Shown one piece after another: positions 1-10,258 of a stretch of DNA of 64,000 nucleotides (within the stretch, counting starts at the first letter, position 1; each line of letters opens with the position of its first letter). The stretch spans positions 34,788 through 98,787 of the forward strand of contig JBOEFW010000056.1 in the NCBI GenBank assembly GCA_050633105.1. Reading direction: 5' to 3'. The notes under the pieces were generated by a model. It was not told where the DNA came from and ran no database searches. It saw only the letters and a list, made by a program, of their open reading frames with translations. This stretch comes from Aureispira sp050633105. GTDB lineage: Bacteria; Bacteroidota; Bacteroidia; Chitinophagales; Saprospiraceae. Made by a program: the position numbers and the translations under genes.

Positions 1-2014
1 GGCAATTTTTATAACGACGAGAACTGTTGTAGAAACTAACAATTGGAATGTCAACGGCTAAAAAAGCTCCCCAACGCCAGCCACTAGCTTGTACAACATT
101 GAGGTTATTATCTGTAACACTACGCAAATTAGGTCCTAATTGTGCTCCGACTCCAATCGCAATAGGATACTTAGGAATTGCATAAACCAAATAAGCACCA
201 GGGGCAAAAACATTTTCTATTTTTAAATCGGGCAAATCACTGGCAGAATTATCTTGAAAACGTAAAGAGGTCAAAGCACCAATATCTATTAACGATGCTA
301 AAACACCAACGGAACCATAATTGTTGAACCCCATATTAAAACTCACTCCGATTGGTGTCGCAATCGCATAGTAAGGATTGGTGCCTAAACCATTATTAAG
401 GGTTTCTTGTCCACCAGAAATACCTACAAAGGCATTGAGCGCAATGCTGAATTTAGAGTATTTTTTCATGGCAGAACTCCCTGGAGGCAACGCAAAAGCA
501 GCAATAACATTAGATACTTCTTCAGGTGTTTTGGCACCAACAGCAGTAGCGATAAACGTACCATATTTTAATAACGTCTGGCGCTGACATTGGAAGCTAT
601 CTTGTGGCAATAATTTTTCTATTACAAAAAGAGAATGCACTAAAGCCGAAGTGTATTGCTGGCGGTTGATTTCTAGGGTAATGGTATTTAGATCTCCAAC
701 AATGCTCAAATAACGAGTGACAAGACTGTCCATCGGACTAGGTCCCATAAGTTCGCGTTTGAAGGTATTGGCATACAAAATCAACTCACAAACTCCTTGT
801 GTAAAGTTGAAGTAATTTTGATGTTCGGTTTCGATTTCAGCGGCTGTTTTGGGAGCACTGTTACGATTGCGGCGACTGCTGTTATTTTGTGTGCGAATGT
901 TATCGGCCAAGCGCTCTAGTTTACTTGCCTCATTTAAGAATAATTTAAAGGTATTGAGTAACTGGCGCGTACGATCTGTATTATCCACCAAAAGAGAAAG
1001 GTGCTGTGCCAAGGTTTGTGTACCAATGGTTAACGTTTTGCCTTCTTCATAAAGAAAACCCAAGTAAAATGCTACGGTGACAGGGTCGCGTAAGAGATCA
1101 ACAACGCGTTGAGGATCTACCCAATAGCCATTTCCTTCTTTTTGTTCTAAGGACTTAGAAATAACTCCCAAAACCTTTACATGATCTTGTATCACCTTTA
1201 AGTGCCCTGTCTTGTCATCAGTAGAATCTAAGACTTGTAAGTAGGAATTCTCTGCTAGGTAAGTAATGACATTAGCTGGAGTGGTCTTATCATAAATCAA
1301 TTCTGTTACCTTGAAAAAATCACTCATTAAGTGACGGGCTAAAGGATCTTTGATGCGATTCGATAATTGTACATAATCGTCTAAATTATACACTAAATTG
1401 TCTAAATCCATTAAGAACGATTCCCGCAGCAATTCCCAAAATGCCTTGAACTGATAAATGTTGTCATCAATTTTTAAAAGCACTTCTTTGGTCTTTGGAA
1501 ATAAAAAACGCATTTCCTCCGATTTTTCGAGCGCTTTACGCAATTCTATAAAAAAGGCGATATTGAGCTCTTGTTTTGTTCGTTCTACCAAGAAGTCTGT
1601 TAAACCCAGTAAAAAAGTGGAGCCAGGTACGCCTAGGCCTGTTCCTAGAGGGTCTAAACTTCCTCGAGCATTGGCGCGTATTTTTGATAAGTCTACAACA
1701 TTGCCTGCTAAACTTTGCAATAAATCATCCGTTAAAAAAGGAGAGATGAAAGGATTCTTATCATACGCGGCCAAGATTTGCTGGTGCGTTAAGGTGGTTG
1801 GATTGTTAACAGAATCTCTAGTTGCTTGTAAATGGCTTGCTAACAAGGCATAAAAAGCTTTGACTCGGGCATCTGAAGTGCCTTCTTGTAAGGTACCATC
1901 TTTAGTGAGGTAGGTACGTAATTCAAAAGCGCTGTGAATGGCTTGCCCTTGTGTGGAGGATAAATTAGAGAGCATAAAAATACTCATCCAAAAGAGTAAA
2001 AGTTGTTTAGTCAT
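1..2014 (-). CDS. Large secreted protein of unknown function (3' end beyond window)
   Basis: An open minus-strand frame starts at the ATG at 2012-2014 and runs off the left edge without a stop, so at least 671 residues are present and the C-terminus is missing. It opens with a hydrophobic signal peptide ending near TQGQA. The next ~450 residues look helical and charged. From about residue 500 the sequence turns glycine-, aromatic- and beta-rich (for example GVSFNMGFNNYG), as in outer-membrane or surface beta structures. The TPR-CHAT gene upstream ends only 35 bp before this start, so the two are probably co-transcribed. I do not recognise the family; the barrel-like C-terminus is inference. 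Confidence 0.7.
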   Translation of the reverse strand, partial: MTKQLLLFWMSIFMLSNLSSTQGQAIHSAFELRTYLTKDGTLQEGTSDARVKAFYALLASHLQATRDSVNNPTTLTHQQILAAYDKNPFISPFLTDDLLQSLAGNVVDLSKIRANARGSLDPLGTGLGVPGSTFLLGLTDFLVERTKQELNIAFFIELRKALEKSEEMRFLFPKTKEVLLKIDDNIYQFKAFWELLRESFLMDLDNLVYNLDDYVQLSNRIKDPLARHLMSDFFKVTELIYDKTTPANVITYLAENSYLQVLDSTDDKTGHLKVIQDHVKVLGVISKSLEQKEGNGYWVDPQRVVDLLRDPVTVAFYLGFLYEEGKTLTIGTQTLAQHLSLLVDNTDRTRQLLNTFKLFLNEASKLERLADNIRTQNNSSRRNRNSAPKTAAEIETEHQNYFNFTQGVCELILYANTFKRELMGPSPMDSLVTRYLSIVGDLNTITLEINRQQYTSALVHSLFVIEKLLPQDSFQCQRQTLLKYGTFIATAVGAKTPEEVSNVIAAFALPPGSSAMKKYSKFSIALNAFVGISGGQETLNNGLGTNPYYAIATPIGVSFNMGFNNYGSVGVLASLIDIGALTSLRFQDNSASDLPDLKIENVFAPGAYLVYAIPKYPIAIGVGAQLGPNLRSVTDNNLNVVQASGWRWGAFLAVDIPIVSFYNSSRRYKNC

Positions 2015-2049
2015 AGTGTTCCGTAGTGTTAATAAGTGTTCATAAAAGA

Positions 2050-5000
2050 TTATTCTATTAATAAAAAGGCTGCCCAGTAATAGGGATTTTTGTAGCGTCT
2101 GCTCATTTCTTGTTGGGCATATTCAAAGGCAGCGTGAGCAGAATTGCCTGTTAAGTAACGGGCGTAAAAAAGCTGCATCAGTTCTGCTGTTTGGGCATCA
2201 GGAACTTTCCAAAGACTAATAATAAGTTGTTGTGCGCCTGCGATTTTAAAAGCGCGTCGTAAACCCAAAATCCCTTCTGTATTATCAATATCTCCTCGTC
2301 CTGTCTCACAAGCAGAAAGAACAACTAATTTAGTATTAAAGAGATCTAAGTTAGAAACTTCTAAGGCAGTGAAAATGCCATCTTCTAAACCTTCTATTGT
2401 ATTACCTCCTTTCCATACTCGATTGATACCAGCTAGGGCCAAACCAGAACGAAGGAGGGGATTGGATGCCGCAGCAATATTGTCTTCTACTCCTTTTTTC
2501 TTCTTTTTAGCCCCTGTTTTTTGACTATTGGGTGTTGGAGTAGGGAAAAAATATCCATGGGTAGCAATGTGTAGAATATCAGGCGCTTCATTGGCAAAAT
2601 TGGTTAAATTTTCTTCGGTAGCCAAGACACCACTTAATAGTTTTACCTCAGAACCACTAGGGAATAAATTACCAATCGCTAAAACCTCTTCTAAGGTCCC
2701 ATCTAAATAAACAAAATCTTCTCCACGAGCTCCTGCTTTTATAGCCACAGAGGGGGGGGGAGTTGTGGTGACAACAGGATTGTTGGCAAGAAGCCCATTG
2801 AGTTCTGCTTCTGTCAAGTCAAATTTAACACCACCGACCAACAGGGCACTTGTATTATCTGTAGGCCCTTTATCCGATTTAAGATGTAACAAATCACGTA
2901 AAGCGCCATAATAATGGATAGACCATTTATTCATAATGCGCTTATGCTGAAAATTACCTGTTTGTAAAGTGCCAAAGGCAATTCTACTCAATATTCCAGT
3001 AGGGCAAAGATGTAAATGTTGCGCCTGATTAATATATGGCAACAAAGGCTCCCAGACCAAGGAATACAGGTATCGACTCTCAGAAGTTTCTGTGATGTAG
3101 TTAAAACTAGTTGGAGAAACGTCTGCTGCTAATACATCTGCTAATTCTTCTTGGGTAGCAAGGCGTACAAAATGGGGGTAAGGGTGGCGAGGAATAACAA
3201 CCGCCGCATAATAAACAGATTGTCGGATACCTGCCTCATTGGTTTCAGGAACCAATAAAAAATCAATAGCCATGGTCAAGCTATCAGGCGTTTCCATATT
3301 GTAAAGTAAGCGTTTGATGTCTACAAAATCCAAGTTTCGATTGTTCTTATCATAAATGGTTCTTAGGTCTTTGCTTGATAAACCAATCTCCTTTTCTAAA
3401 TCAGTGATGCGGGCATCTAGATTGTTTTGGATGTCTAAAGGGAGACTAGTAGAACTGGACAATTCTTTGCGCAGATTTTGCATTTCTAGACACTTATTGC
3501 GCAAGAGCATATTTTCGGTCACATTGCAGACACTTTGTAAATTATTAGTGGTTTCCAAAGATAGGCCTTTGATGATAAGATGGCTGTTAAAGGCTTCTAA
3601 GAGTAGATCAGGGTTGTTGTAACGAATAGCAAATTCAAAGAAAGTATCAAAGCGTTTAAGAATAGGTTTTAAGAACAACAAACGCTCTTGTTCTGAAAGA
3701 GAAGTATAATTTTGCTGTACCCGTTTTAAGTCTGTTGATAAGGCTTTTAGTAAATGAATACTTGCTAAATCATCTCGTTCCGTTACTTGATAATATTCGG
3801 CAAAAGCCAAGTGAATTTGAGATAATTCTTCCTTATCTGTAATTACTGCTAAGGCTTGGTTATAATATCGTTCAGCTTTCTCATCTTCATAATCATAAAC
3901 GGCTAAGGTGGCTAAATTAGCTAACAAGCTGCCTACCTCCTTTAGCTTAATAGGGGAGCGTGGATCTTCTACAAAATGTAAGGCTTTATTAAAATACAAC
4001 CGAGCTTGTGCGATCTCTTCTAGTTCAAAGAAAATACGGCCCTTGTTTTGTAACACATCAACATATAAAATAGCTGACTTCTTCTCTTTGTAGGTATCAA
4101 AAATGGTGAAATCTTCTTGGAAAATAACTATGTTTTCTAAGGTTAAATCAAAGATTTCTAATGCTTCTTCATACTGCTTTTCTCTATAAAATAGGTCGCC
4201 TATATTGTTGGTAGCATGAACGACTTTCCAAACGCCTTCTTCAAAAGAAGTGCTTAAGACAGGAGCTAATCGAATGAGTTTTTTATAATAATCTCTCGCC
4301 CTGTAACGCCGCCCTGTTTTACGATAAATACTAGCGAGTTTATCAATAGTTCTTAGGTACCAATCATTGGTTTTAGAGGCATTTTCTGCTACCAAATAAT
4401 CAGGGTTCTCTCGTTCAAAGTAGCGAGCAATGCGTTCAAAATATTGTTCAGAAGCAACCAAACGTTCTGATTCATACAGCCAATTGGCATAGCGCTCTAC
4501 ATATTTCAAAAAGTAACGCTCATAATCTTTTTCCTGCTCTTCTTTGAGTCGAATTAATTCTTCAAAAAAGGTACTTACTTGCTCTTCCGTCCAAGGAGAG
4601 AATTGAGTGATGTTTTGTGTAACCCGATCTAATAATTCTGTATAGGCATATTCATCACCTACTTTCTGGTACATTTCTAAAACTTCCTGATAGCGTTTTA
4701 AAGAAATCGCTGCATTTTCGGTTTTTGTGGTATCATAAAAATAAGCATCCGCTAAGACCTCTAGGAATTTGCCCATTTCTGTGCTAATCGGACTGTATTG
4801 GCGCTGCACACTATCCATAGAAAAGACTAGTAATTCTTCTAATTGAGGAATGGGGACAACCTTCGGCAAAGTTCTGATAATGGGATCGATGTGATATTCT
4901 GGATCTAGTTTAAACAAGGCGTCTAACCACGGAAGAACAATGTCTAAATGTTCTGGTGGAAGATTGCTGATCCCTCTTTTTAAATAGCTGGCCCCTCGTT

Positions 5001-6438
5001 TGTCGGCTAGAATGTTTTGTCTATAATGTTCATATAAGAGTTGGTAATAGGCTTCCCAATATTGACCGCTTTGCAACCCATAAAGTTGTTGCATTACATT
5101 GAGATTGTGTTCTTGAATGAGGACCACGCGCCAAGTAGAAATGACCTGTGCCCAATAGTATTGTAGTAAGGTGCCATCGCCTTCAGGCGGCAAAACGCCA
5201 CGCTGATCCATCAACGCCAATTGATCAAATGCTTGATGAAAAACAGTTTCAGCAGGGACATCGTCTCCATCATGAGCATAGATGTTTCCTAGTTCAATTA
5301 ATGCCTCTAAATAGAGTCGTCCTTCTCTTCCTTGTTCAGAGCGATAGACTTCTATCAAATCCTTTTGCATGGCTACTTTACGTTCTACTTCACTGAGTTC
5401 CCAGTTGTTTTCAATAGAAGCTACCCGCTTATAATAAAGGTTATCTATACCATAATGTTTTTTTATATCTCGACGAGCCCATCTAAAGAGGTCATAAAAC
5501 TCATAGGTAGGAACATACTCATCATAATGTAGCTGTGCTATTCGTTGGAGTAGAATAATAAAATCATCATTGTTGGTTTCATGTGCCTCTAAACGTTCAA
5601 AGAAGGGGCGTTCTACTAGATAATAACGCTGCATTCTTGGCGTCAAAATCTTATAAGTTTTCTGATACAAGGCATGATTTGTTCCCAATTGTTTATCATA
5701 AATAACCAAGGCCTCACTCAAACGTAAATACGCAGAATCTAGATAAAAATCATCCTTTGGGAATTTCTTTGCCTGTGCCAATACCGCTGCTCCATATTGT
5801 GAGAGTATAGCGGCCAATTCCAAGCTATCGCTTACAGGATTAGCTAAGGCTATATTGACCGCCGCGTGGCTTGTTGCTATGTTGATTCTATAAGTATTGA
5901 GGTGGCGTTTGGCGTAGGCTAAGAGTTTATTTTGCTCGGCAGTGGGTAAGGAGGCTAGAACTTGCATCCCCATTGTCATCAAATCATAAGCTTCTAGATC
6001 CCCATCGTCTATAAAAACCTTGCTTCGCCAAAACAATTTTTCTACATAAAGTGCAGGGTTACTCTTCCTTGTTTTTTCAGCGGCTTCTAAGGCTAATTGG
6101 CTGTCAAAAAGCTGATCAATAGGATACGGTAAATTTTTTAATGCAGCTTGATAGAGGGGGCTGTTGGGGCCTGCTTCTGTGTAAATTTTTGCTAAAGAGG
6201 CTAAGGCTAAATCCTCCCATTCTAATATTAAAGCCTTGTCTAGTGTTTGCATGTACAAACCACTTAGTTCAACAGCCGCCTTGGCATAATTGAGATGTTC
6301 TTTACTAAAGAGCACCTCTGCCTCTTCTAAAGCTTTTTGTGCTTCCAATATGGCTACGGTATCCAATACAGGATCTTGCTGTGCTTGGGTAGAAAAGGCG
6401 GTAAACAGCAAAAAAAGCGATAGAAAAAATAGTTTCAT
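2050..6438 (-). CDS. TPR-CHAT domain protein, exported caspase-like protease homolog
   Basis: This 1462-residue protein has a signal peptide (about residues 1-19), a long helical tract with TPR-like repeats from about 60 to 1000, and a C-terminal CHAT domain (about 1130-1462). CHAT is a caspase/separase-clan fold. The expected dyad is visible: His1294 in IATHGYF and Cys1377 in SACETGRG. Typical C-terminal CHAT motifs follow (GLRRAF, SLWKVPD). CHAT peptidases cleave protein targets, and the TPR part usually binds partners. Export makes an envelope role more likely than intracellular defence (inference). Within the frame, a run of nine C on the coding strand (2752-2760) lies just before the catalytic His. 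The next gene downstream is the large secreted protein at the left edge. Confidence 0.88.
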   Translation of the reverse strand: MKLFFLSLFLLFTAFSTQAQQDPVLDTVAILEAQKALEEAEVLFSKEHLNYAKAAVELSGLYMQTLDKALILEWEDLALASLAKIYTEAGPNSPLYQAALKNLPYPIDQLFDSQLALEAAEKTRKSNPALYVEKLFWRSKVFIDDGDLEAYDLMTMGMQVLASLPTAEQNKLLAYAKRHLNTYRINIATSHAAVNIALANPVSDSLELAAILSQYGAAVLAQAKKFPKDDFYLDSAYLRLSEALVIYDKQLGTNHALYQKTYKILTPRMQRYYLVERPFFERLEAHETNNDDFIILLQRIAQLHYDEYVPTYEFYDLFRWARRDIKKHYGIDNLYYKRVASIENNWELSEVERKVAMQKDLIEVYRSEQGREGRLYLEALIELGNIYAHDGDDVPAETVFHQAFDQLALMDQRGVLPPEGDGTLLQYYWAQVISTWRVVLIQEHNLNVMQQLYGLQSGQYWEAYYQLLYEHYRQNILADKRGASYLKRGISNLPPEHLDIVLPWLDALFKLDPEYHIDPIIRTLPKVVPIPQLEELLVFSMDSVQRQYSPISTEMGKFLEVLADAYFYDTTKTENAAISLKRYQEVLEMYQKVGDEYAYTELLDRVTQNITQFSPWTEEQVSTFFEELIRLKEEQEKDYERYFLKYVERYANWLYESERLVASEQYFERIARYFERENPDYLVAENASKTNDWYLRTIDKLASIYRKTGRRYRARDYYKKLIRLAPVLSTSFEEGVWKVVHATNNIGDLFYREKQYEEALEIFDLTLENIVIFQEDFTIFDTYKEKKSAILYVDVLQNKGRIFFELEEIAQARLYFNKALHFVEDPRSPIKLKEVGSLLANLATLAVYDYEDEKAERYYNQALAVITDKEELSQIHLAFAEYYQVTERDDLASIHLLKALSTDLKRVQQNYTSLSEQERLLFLKPILKRFDTFFEFAIRYNNPDLLLEAFNSHLIIKGLSLETTNNLQSVCNVTENMLLRNKCLEMQNLRKELSSSTSLPLDIQNNLDARITDLEKEIGLSSKDLRTIYDKNNRNLDFVDIKRLLYNMETPDSLTMAIDFLLVPETNEAGIRQSVYYAAVVIPRHPYPHFVRLATQEELADVLAADVSPTSFNYITETSESRYLYSLVWEPLLPYINQAQHLHLCPTGILSRIAFGTLQTGNFQHKRIMNKWSIHYYGALRDLLHLKSDKGPTDNTSALLVGGVKFDLTEAELNGLLANNPVVTTTPPPSVAIKAGARGEDFVYLDGTLEEVLAIGNLFPSGSEVKLLSGVLATEENLTNFANEAPDILHIATHGYFFPTPTPNSQKTGAKKKKKGVEDNIAAASNPLLRSGLALAGINRVWKGGNTIEGLEDGIFTALEVSNLDLFNTKLVVLSACETGRGDIDNTEGILGLRRAFKIAGAQQLIISLWKVPDAQTAELMQLFYARYLTGNSAHAAFEYAQQEMSRRYKNPYYWAAFLLIE
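2752..2760 (-). repeat. C9 homopolymer inside the TPR-CHAT gene
   Basis: The plus strand reads nine consecutive G. On the coding strand this is C9, encoding a proline run at about residue 1227, ahead of the catalytic His1294 and Cys1377. Loss or gain of one base would truncate the CHAT domain. Such tracts can act as slippage-prone contingency sites; here that is only inference from length and position. Confidence 0.6.
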
Positions 6439-6738
6439 GGAAGCAGAATATCATTAGGTTCAGATAAGGAGAATTTCAAAAGTAAGCCTTTTGTACTAAA
6501 AATGCAAGTGGAATTTTTAGAATATAGAGTATTTCTAGGCAAGGAAGTTCTTATGATAAAGAAGCTTAAATCCCCTTGTTCCACAAAAGATAACTTATTC
6601 TGAGAACAAAATGGCATTCCATTAAAAGCAAGCTAAAAAAAGGCAGAATGAAACACTGTTTCATTCTGCCTCTAGAATATCTTTAGGAAGAAAGTTTAAC
6701 TTCTTTTCCTTAGATGATTTTGAACAAGTTGTTCTCTT
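6439..6738. other. Intergenic region
   Basis: This 300-base gap lies between the TPR-CHAT start and the stop of the lipase-like gene. It contains the terminator at 6642-6670 and presumably the TPR-CHAT promoter. A 60-codon minus frame at 6435-6617 has no coding character. I see nothing else. Confidence 0.5.
6642..6670 (-). terminator. Rho-independent terminator of the lipase unit
   Basis: A perfect 13-bp stem (6642-6654 with 6658-6670) has a 3-nt loop. Read on the minus strand it is followed by a run of T (complement of the A run at 6635-6641). It lies about 70 bp past the stop of the lipase-like gene. Confidence 0.85.
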
Positions 6739-8310
6739 TTAAATGTTAGAATCACCAATAAATAGAAGTGCTTCCACTAATTCAGGCGATTCCTCTAATA
6801 ACTTTTCTAGTGCAGCTATTGCTTCTTCTTCTGTTTCAGGAACGGTCAAATCAGTATCTATTTCTGTAGTAATATCCAAGTCAACTCCTTCTAGTTCTGC
6901 TACATTAATAGGATTCTTATCAAGCCAGTCAGCAGCGAGGTCGGCTAGTTTTGTTAATAGGACAATTCCTGTAGCTACCGTCCATTTTTCTTTTGTTTTT
7001 CTCTCTTTTCTCTTTTTTTTTCTCTCTTCTCTACTTTCTTTTTTCTTTTCTCTACTTTTTTTTCGAAAGTTGAATAGCTCATGTATTGCACTTCTTTCTT
7101 TATCTGTAAATTGCCAAGGGAGTTTTTCATTGGAAGTTTTAGGATTATTATAAGCAGATACATGTTGCAGAAGAACTTGTAACAAAAAGCGAAGGAAAGT
7201 TTTTAATGTTTGCCATTCATCTTTATTATAGATTCGACTTAGTGATTTTTTTACAGAGGAGAAAAATAAAACACCAGCAATAATGTTAATTTTTTGTTCG
7301 ATTTTATCATCTGTACATATGATTTTTTTGATAGGGATTAGAGTGTTTTCCCAAACTTTTACCTTAAAATTTTCATTAGGTTTTTCAGGCATTCGTACAT
7401 AGGCCTGTTCTTTGGCGTAGTGTGAAGCCCAATATAAAAAACGAGCTATGATGGGATGTTGGGGTTGGATATTATGTGTGCCAAATTTCCAACTTCCATA
7501 GTTTTTAGTAAGTTGTTGGAGCCCTTCAAAATTCCAACAAAGCGGGACTAAATCATTGGTATTGTATACCGCATGATATTCATTAAGTTGACGTTGGAGG
7601 TGATTTGCGAAATCTTGATTACCTGGTGTTGGGCCAGCTGTTGGGTAAGCGTTTATTTTTACCCCCTTATATTGGTTTGAATTGACTGCTCCTTGCATTT
7701 TATCTGCAAGGGCTGTGGCGACTAATGGTGTTAAACAACCGCCCAAACTGTGTCCCCCTACAGAGATAGAACAGTCTACATTTTGGACTTCTTTCAGTAA
7801 AAAATCCATAAAGGTTGTTCCTTGTCCTTTAGCGCCTTTAGCTGGTTTTAGGGCTAATAAAGCATTCAAACCAGTGCTTCCTGCCTGTGAGATACGCGGA
7901 TTTCCTTCAATTGCTATTCCTTCCCAAGGAACACTGGTAGCAACATCAAAATCTTGCTCAAACCAACCTTTTAGAGAAACACCATTGGTGCCAGAGATAC
8001 CAATGAAATATTCTTTTGTATCCTCTTTTTGAGCGATGTATAAAGCATTGTCTGTCGCCCAGTGCTTGATGGTCTCTTTTTTGTAAGTACGGGTATAGTT
8101 AGTATTACCTACAGCTGGTCCCCAAACTGTTTTCCATTTTCCTACTATTCCTGAGACAGTAGGATCTTCTAGGCAGACATTAATATTTAGAATGTTTTTG
8201 TAAAGTTCGGCTTCTGTTTCAGTAGCGTAGTTCGCATTTAAATTAGCAATCAAGTTCAAGGTGTACATCTGTTTGAGCTTGTTACTTTCTTCTAGCGTAT
8301 TATTTTTCAT
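6739..8310 (-). CDS. Class 3 lipase-like alpha/beta hydrolase with charged helix
   Basis: The 523-residue protein has a Lipase_3-type hydrolase domain (about residues 30-300). The nucleophile elbow GGHSLGG puts the serine at 188; Asp253 in NTNDLVPLCW and His279 in FGTHN are candidate partners. This family hydrolyses acylglycerols or related esters. No clear signal peptide is seen. A Lys/Arg/Glu-rich stretch at about 410-440 (KKSREKKKESREE and similar) should form a long charged helix. It is followed by a hydrophobic segment (WTVATGIVLL) and an acidic tail. The gene follows the flavin oxidoreductase by 29 bp and ends before a strong terminator, so the two form an operon. Confidence 0.8.
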   Translation of the reverse strand: MKNNTLEESNKLKQMYTLNLIANLNANYATETEAELYKNILNINVCLEDPTVSGIVGKWKTVWGPAVGNTNYTRTYKKETIKHWATDNALYIAQKEDTKEYFIGISGTNGVSLKGWFEQDFDVATSVPWEGIAIEGNPRISQAGSTGLNALLALKPAKGAKGQGTTFMDFLLKEVQNVDCSISVGGHSLGGCLTPLVATALADKMQGAVNSNQYKGVKINAYPTAGPTPGNQDFANHLQRQLNEYHAVYNTNDLVPLCWNFEGLQQLTKNYGSWKFGTHNIQPQHPIIARFLYWASHYAKEQAYVRMPEKPNENFKVKVWENTLIPIKKIICTDDKIEQKINIIAGVLFFSSVKKSLSRIYNKDEWQTLKTFLRFLLQVLLQHVSAYNNPKTSNEKLPWQFTDKERSAIHELFNFRKKSREKKKESREERKKKRKERKTKEKWTVATGIVLLTKLADLAADWLDKNPINVAELEGVDLDITTEIDTDLTVPETEEEAIAALEKLLEESPELVEALLFIGDSNI

Positions 8311-8339
8311 TGTTAGAATGTTTTTATAAAGTGGAGTAA

Positions 8340-10016
8340 TTATTTTGATGAACCAGCAGGCGGGATACTCATTGGGAAGCGGAAGAGATTATCCTTATCA
8401 TAATGCTTCTTAATTCTTTGAAGCTCCGCAAAATTGTTCCCATAATATTCCTTTAAAGCAATATTCTTATCCACAAAGTTGATAAAAGCGCCTTCAAGAT
8501 CCTGACCTAAATCTTGGCGTGCTTGATCGATCCATTGAATATAATTTTTCTTATCCCGTTCATAGGCAAGCCATTCTTTTTTAAATTTATGACTGTTATA
8601 GTTGGAGTCAACTGTTTGGGTATTACCAGCAAACTTAGGAGGACTCCACCAAGATTGGAGTTGTAGTAAAATCTCCTTATCTCGGTAATAGAAGGCACTT
8701 TCATGAGATTTGATATTGCCTCCTGCGCCAGGCATACTATGCAAGACCATGTACAAACGAACACCTTCTATGTTTTTGGCATTGGTATTCCGTATAATAT
8801 GGACCATTTTTTTAGCTAAAGAAGCATGAGATTCTTTGTTCCGAGGATAGCCAGAAGAAATTTTGTGGGGATGTGGTGCCAAGCAGGTAACTGCTGGTGG
8901 AGGGAGTTTTTTATAAGAACTGCTATTGGATGGATCTAAATCGTTTAAAATAGCTTCTTGTTTTTTATTAATCCCTGTATACTCGTCTACAAAACCATTA
9001 ATTATAGCGGACATTAAGGGTTTGGAAGATTCAGGCCCTCCATCACTACCATCTAACTCTTCTAGACACTCTTCTTTGAACGAATTCTCCGTTTCAATAG
9101 GGTTAAATTTTTCTATGAAATCTTTCAAAATGACTCTAAGGTCATCTTTCCTACCATAGAATTTTCCAATGAATCCTAGAGGGAAATAAGTGGAGATCCA
9201 TTTTCCATCTTTGAAGGTTTGCATGTCCTTATGTTGGACCCTCAAAGACATCACGGTTGTTAATGCTCTTGGGAAATCCTTTTGATGGTCTAAATACCAT
9301 TTGATGGCTGCTTCTTCGTTATCGCCCAACTCTTTCCATTGTAAATTGACGGTAGTAATATAGTCTCCAAGAGAATGGAGCTTAAATAGAAACTTCGTCA
9401 CAATTCCAAAATTACCTCCACCACCTCCTCGTAGTGCCCAAAAAAGATCTTTGTGCGCATTGTCAGCTCTAGCAGAAACAATGTCCCCGTTTGCTAATAC
9501 GACTTCTGCCTCTTCAAAATTATCACAGGTGAGCCCCATTTTTCGAGTAGAAGTTCCCCATCCTCCACCAAGAGTTAAACCACCTACATTCACAGAAGAG
9601 CAACCACCTCCAGGAATGGTCTTATTAAAAAGTTGCAATTCATCATACACCTCTTGTAATGGTTTTCCTGTCGGAATCCAAGCGGTCAGTTTGTTGGCAT
9701 CAGGATAGGTGATTTGATTCATTTCAGATAATCGAATCATGACACTCTCATCTAAAGATGACATCCCTTCATGTTGATGCCCACCAGAGCGTACTCTGAA
9801 TTTTATCTCATTTTCTTTACAGAAGGTCAAACAAAAACTAACCTGTTGTGCTGTTTTTGGAAAAACAACGGCACTTGGCTGATGATCAAAACGACTGTTT
9901 GATATTTCACGAGCCCAGTTGTAGTCAACAGATCCATTTTTTTGTTTTCTAATGACTCTAAAACCTTGTTTTAATCCTTCTTTCCAAAGGTCTTCAATCG
10001 TTTTTAGGTATTGCAT
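8340..10016 (-). CDS. Berberine bridge enzyme-like FAD-dependent oxidoreductase
   Basis: The 558-residue protein has an FAD_binding_4 (PCMH-type) domain at about residues 45-220 and a C-terminal BBE motif (YYGNNFAELQRIKKHYDKDN followed by FRFPMSIPP). His80 in RSGGHQHEG and Cys139 in PGGGCSSVNVGG align with the two residues that attach FAD bicovalently in berberine-bridge-type oxidases. These enzymes oxidise sugars, alcohols or alkaloid-like substrates using oxygen; the substrate here is unknown. No signal peptide is visible, so it is probably cytoplasmic. It is the first gene of a two-gene unit with the lipase-like gene. Confidence 0.9.
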   Translation of the reverse strand: MQYLKTIEDLWKEGLKQGFRVIRKQKNGSVDYNWAREISNSRFDHQPSAVVFPKTAQQVSFCLTFCKENEIKFRVRSGGHQHEGMSSLDESVMIRLSEMNQITYPDANKLTAWIPTGKPLQEVYDELQLFNKTIPGGGCSSVNVGGLTLGGGWGTSTRKMGLTCDNFEEAEVVLANGDIVSARADNAHKDLFWALRGGGGGNFGIVTKFLFKLHSLGDYITTVNLQWKELGDNEEAAIKWYLDHQKDFPRALTTVMSLRVQHKDMQTFKDGKWISTYFPLGFIGKFYGRKDDLRVILKDFIEKFNPIETENSFKEECLEELDGSDGGPESSKPLMSAIINGFVDEYTGINKKQEAILNDLDPSNSSSYKKLPPPAVTCLAPHPHKISSGYPRNKESHASLAKKMVHIIRNTNAKNIEGVRLYMVLHSMPGAGGNIKSHESAFYYRDKEILLQLQSWWSPPKFAGNTQTVDSNYNSHKFKKEWLAYERDKKNYIQWIDQARQDLGQDLEGAFINFVDKNIALKEYYGNNFAELQRIKKHYDKDNLFRFPMSIPPAGSSK

Positions 10017-10258
10017 TGTTTATTGGTGATTAAGTGATAAAAAAATGTAGAAATTAGTGGAAGGGGAAGGAAACTAAAAGATACTAAAATAAAAATTTAT
10101 TTTTATGATATAAATAATATTTTTTGTAGTGAATTTCTGTTACACGGCACTAGATTGCTTGTTGATAAAAGTGTTTTATTTTAAACATTGTAATTGACCC
10201 ATTAAGCAATTATATTTAGTGTAGGGCAAAGCTACTTTGAAATTATTCATTTATTCTT

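Noticed and set aside
2050..6438. CHAT protease as part of a bacterial gasdermin or type III-E CRISPR system
   Set aside because: The protein has a signal peptide, no small lipid-tailed gasdermin gene is next to it, and no CRISPR array or Cas gene is visible.
6975..7163. Lys/Glu-rich 62-codon minus frame
   Set aside because: It is a shifted-frame shadow of the charged helix of the lipase-like protein.
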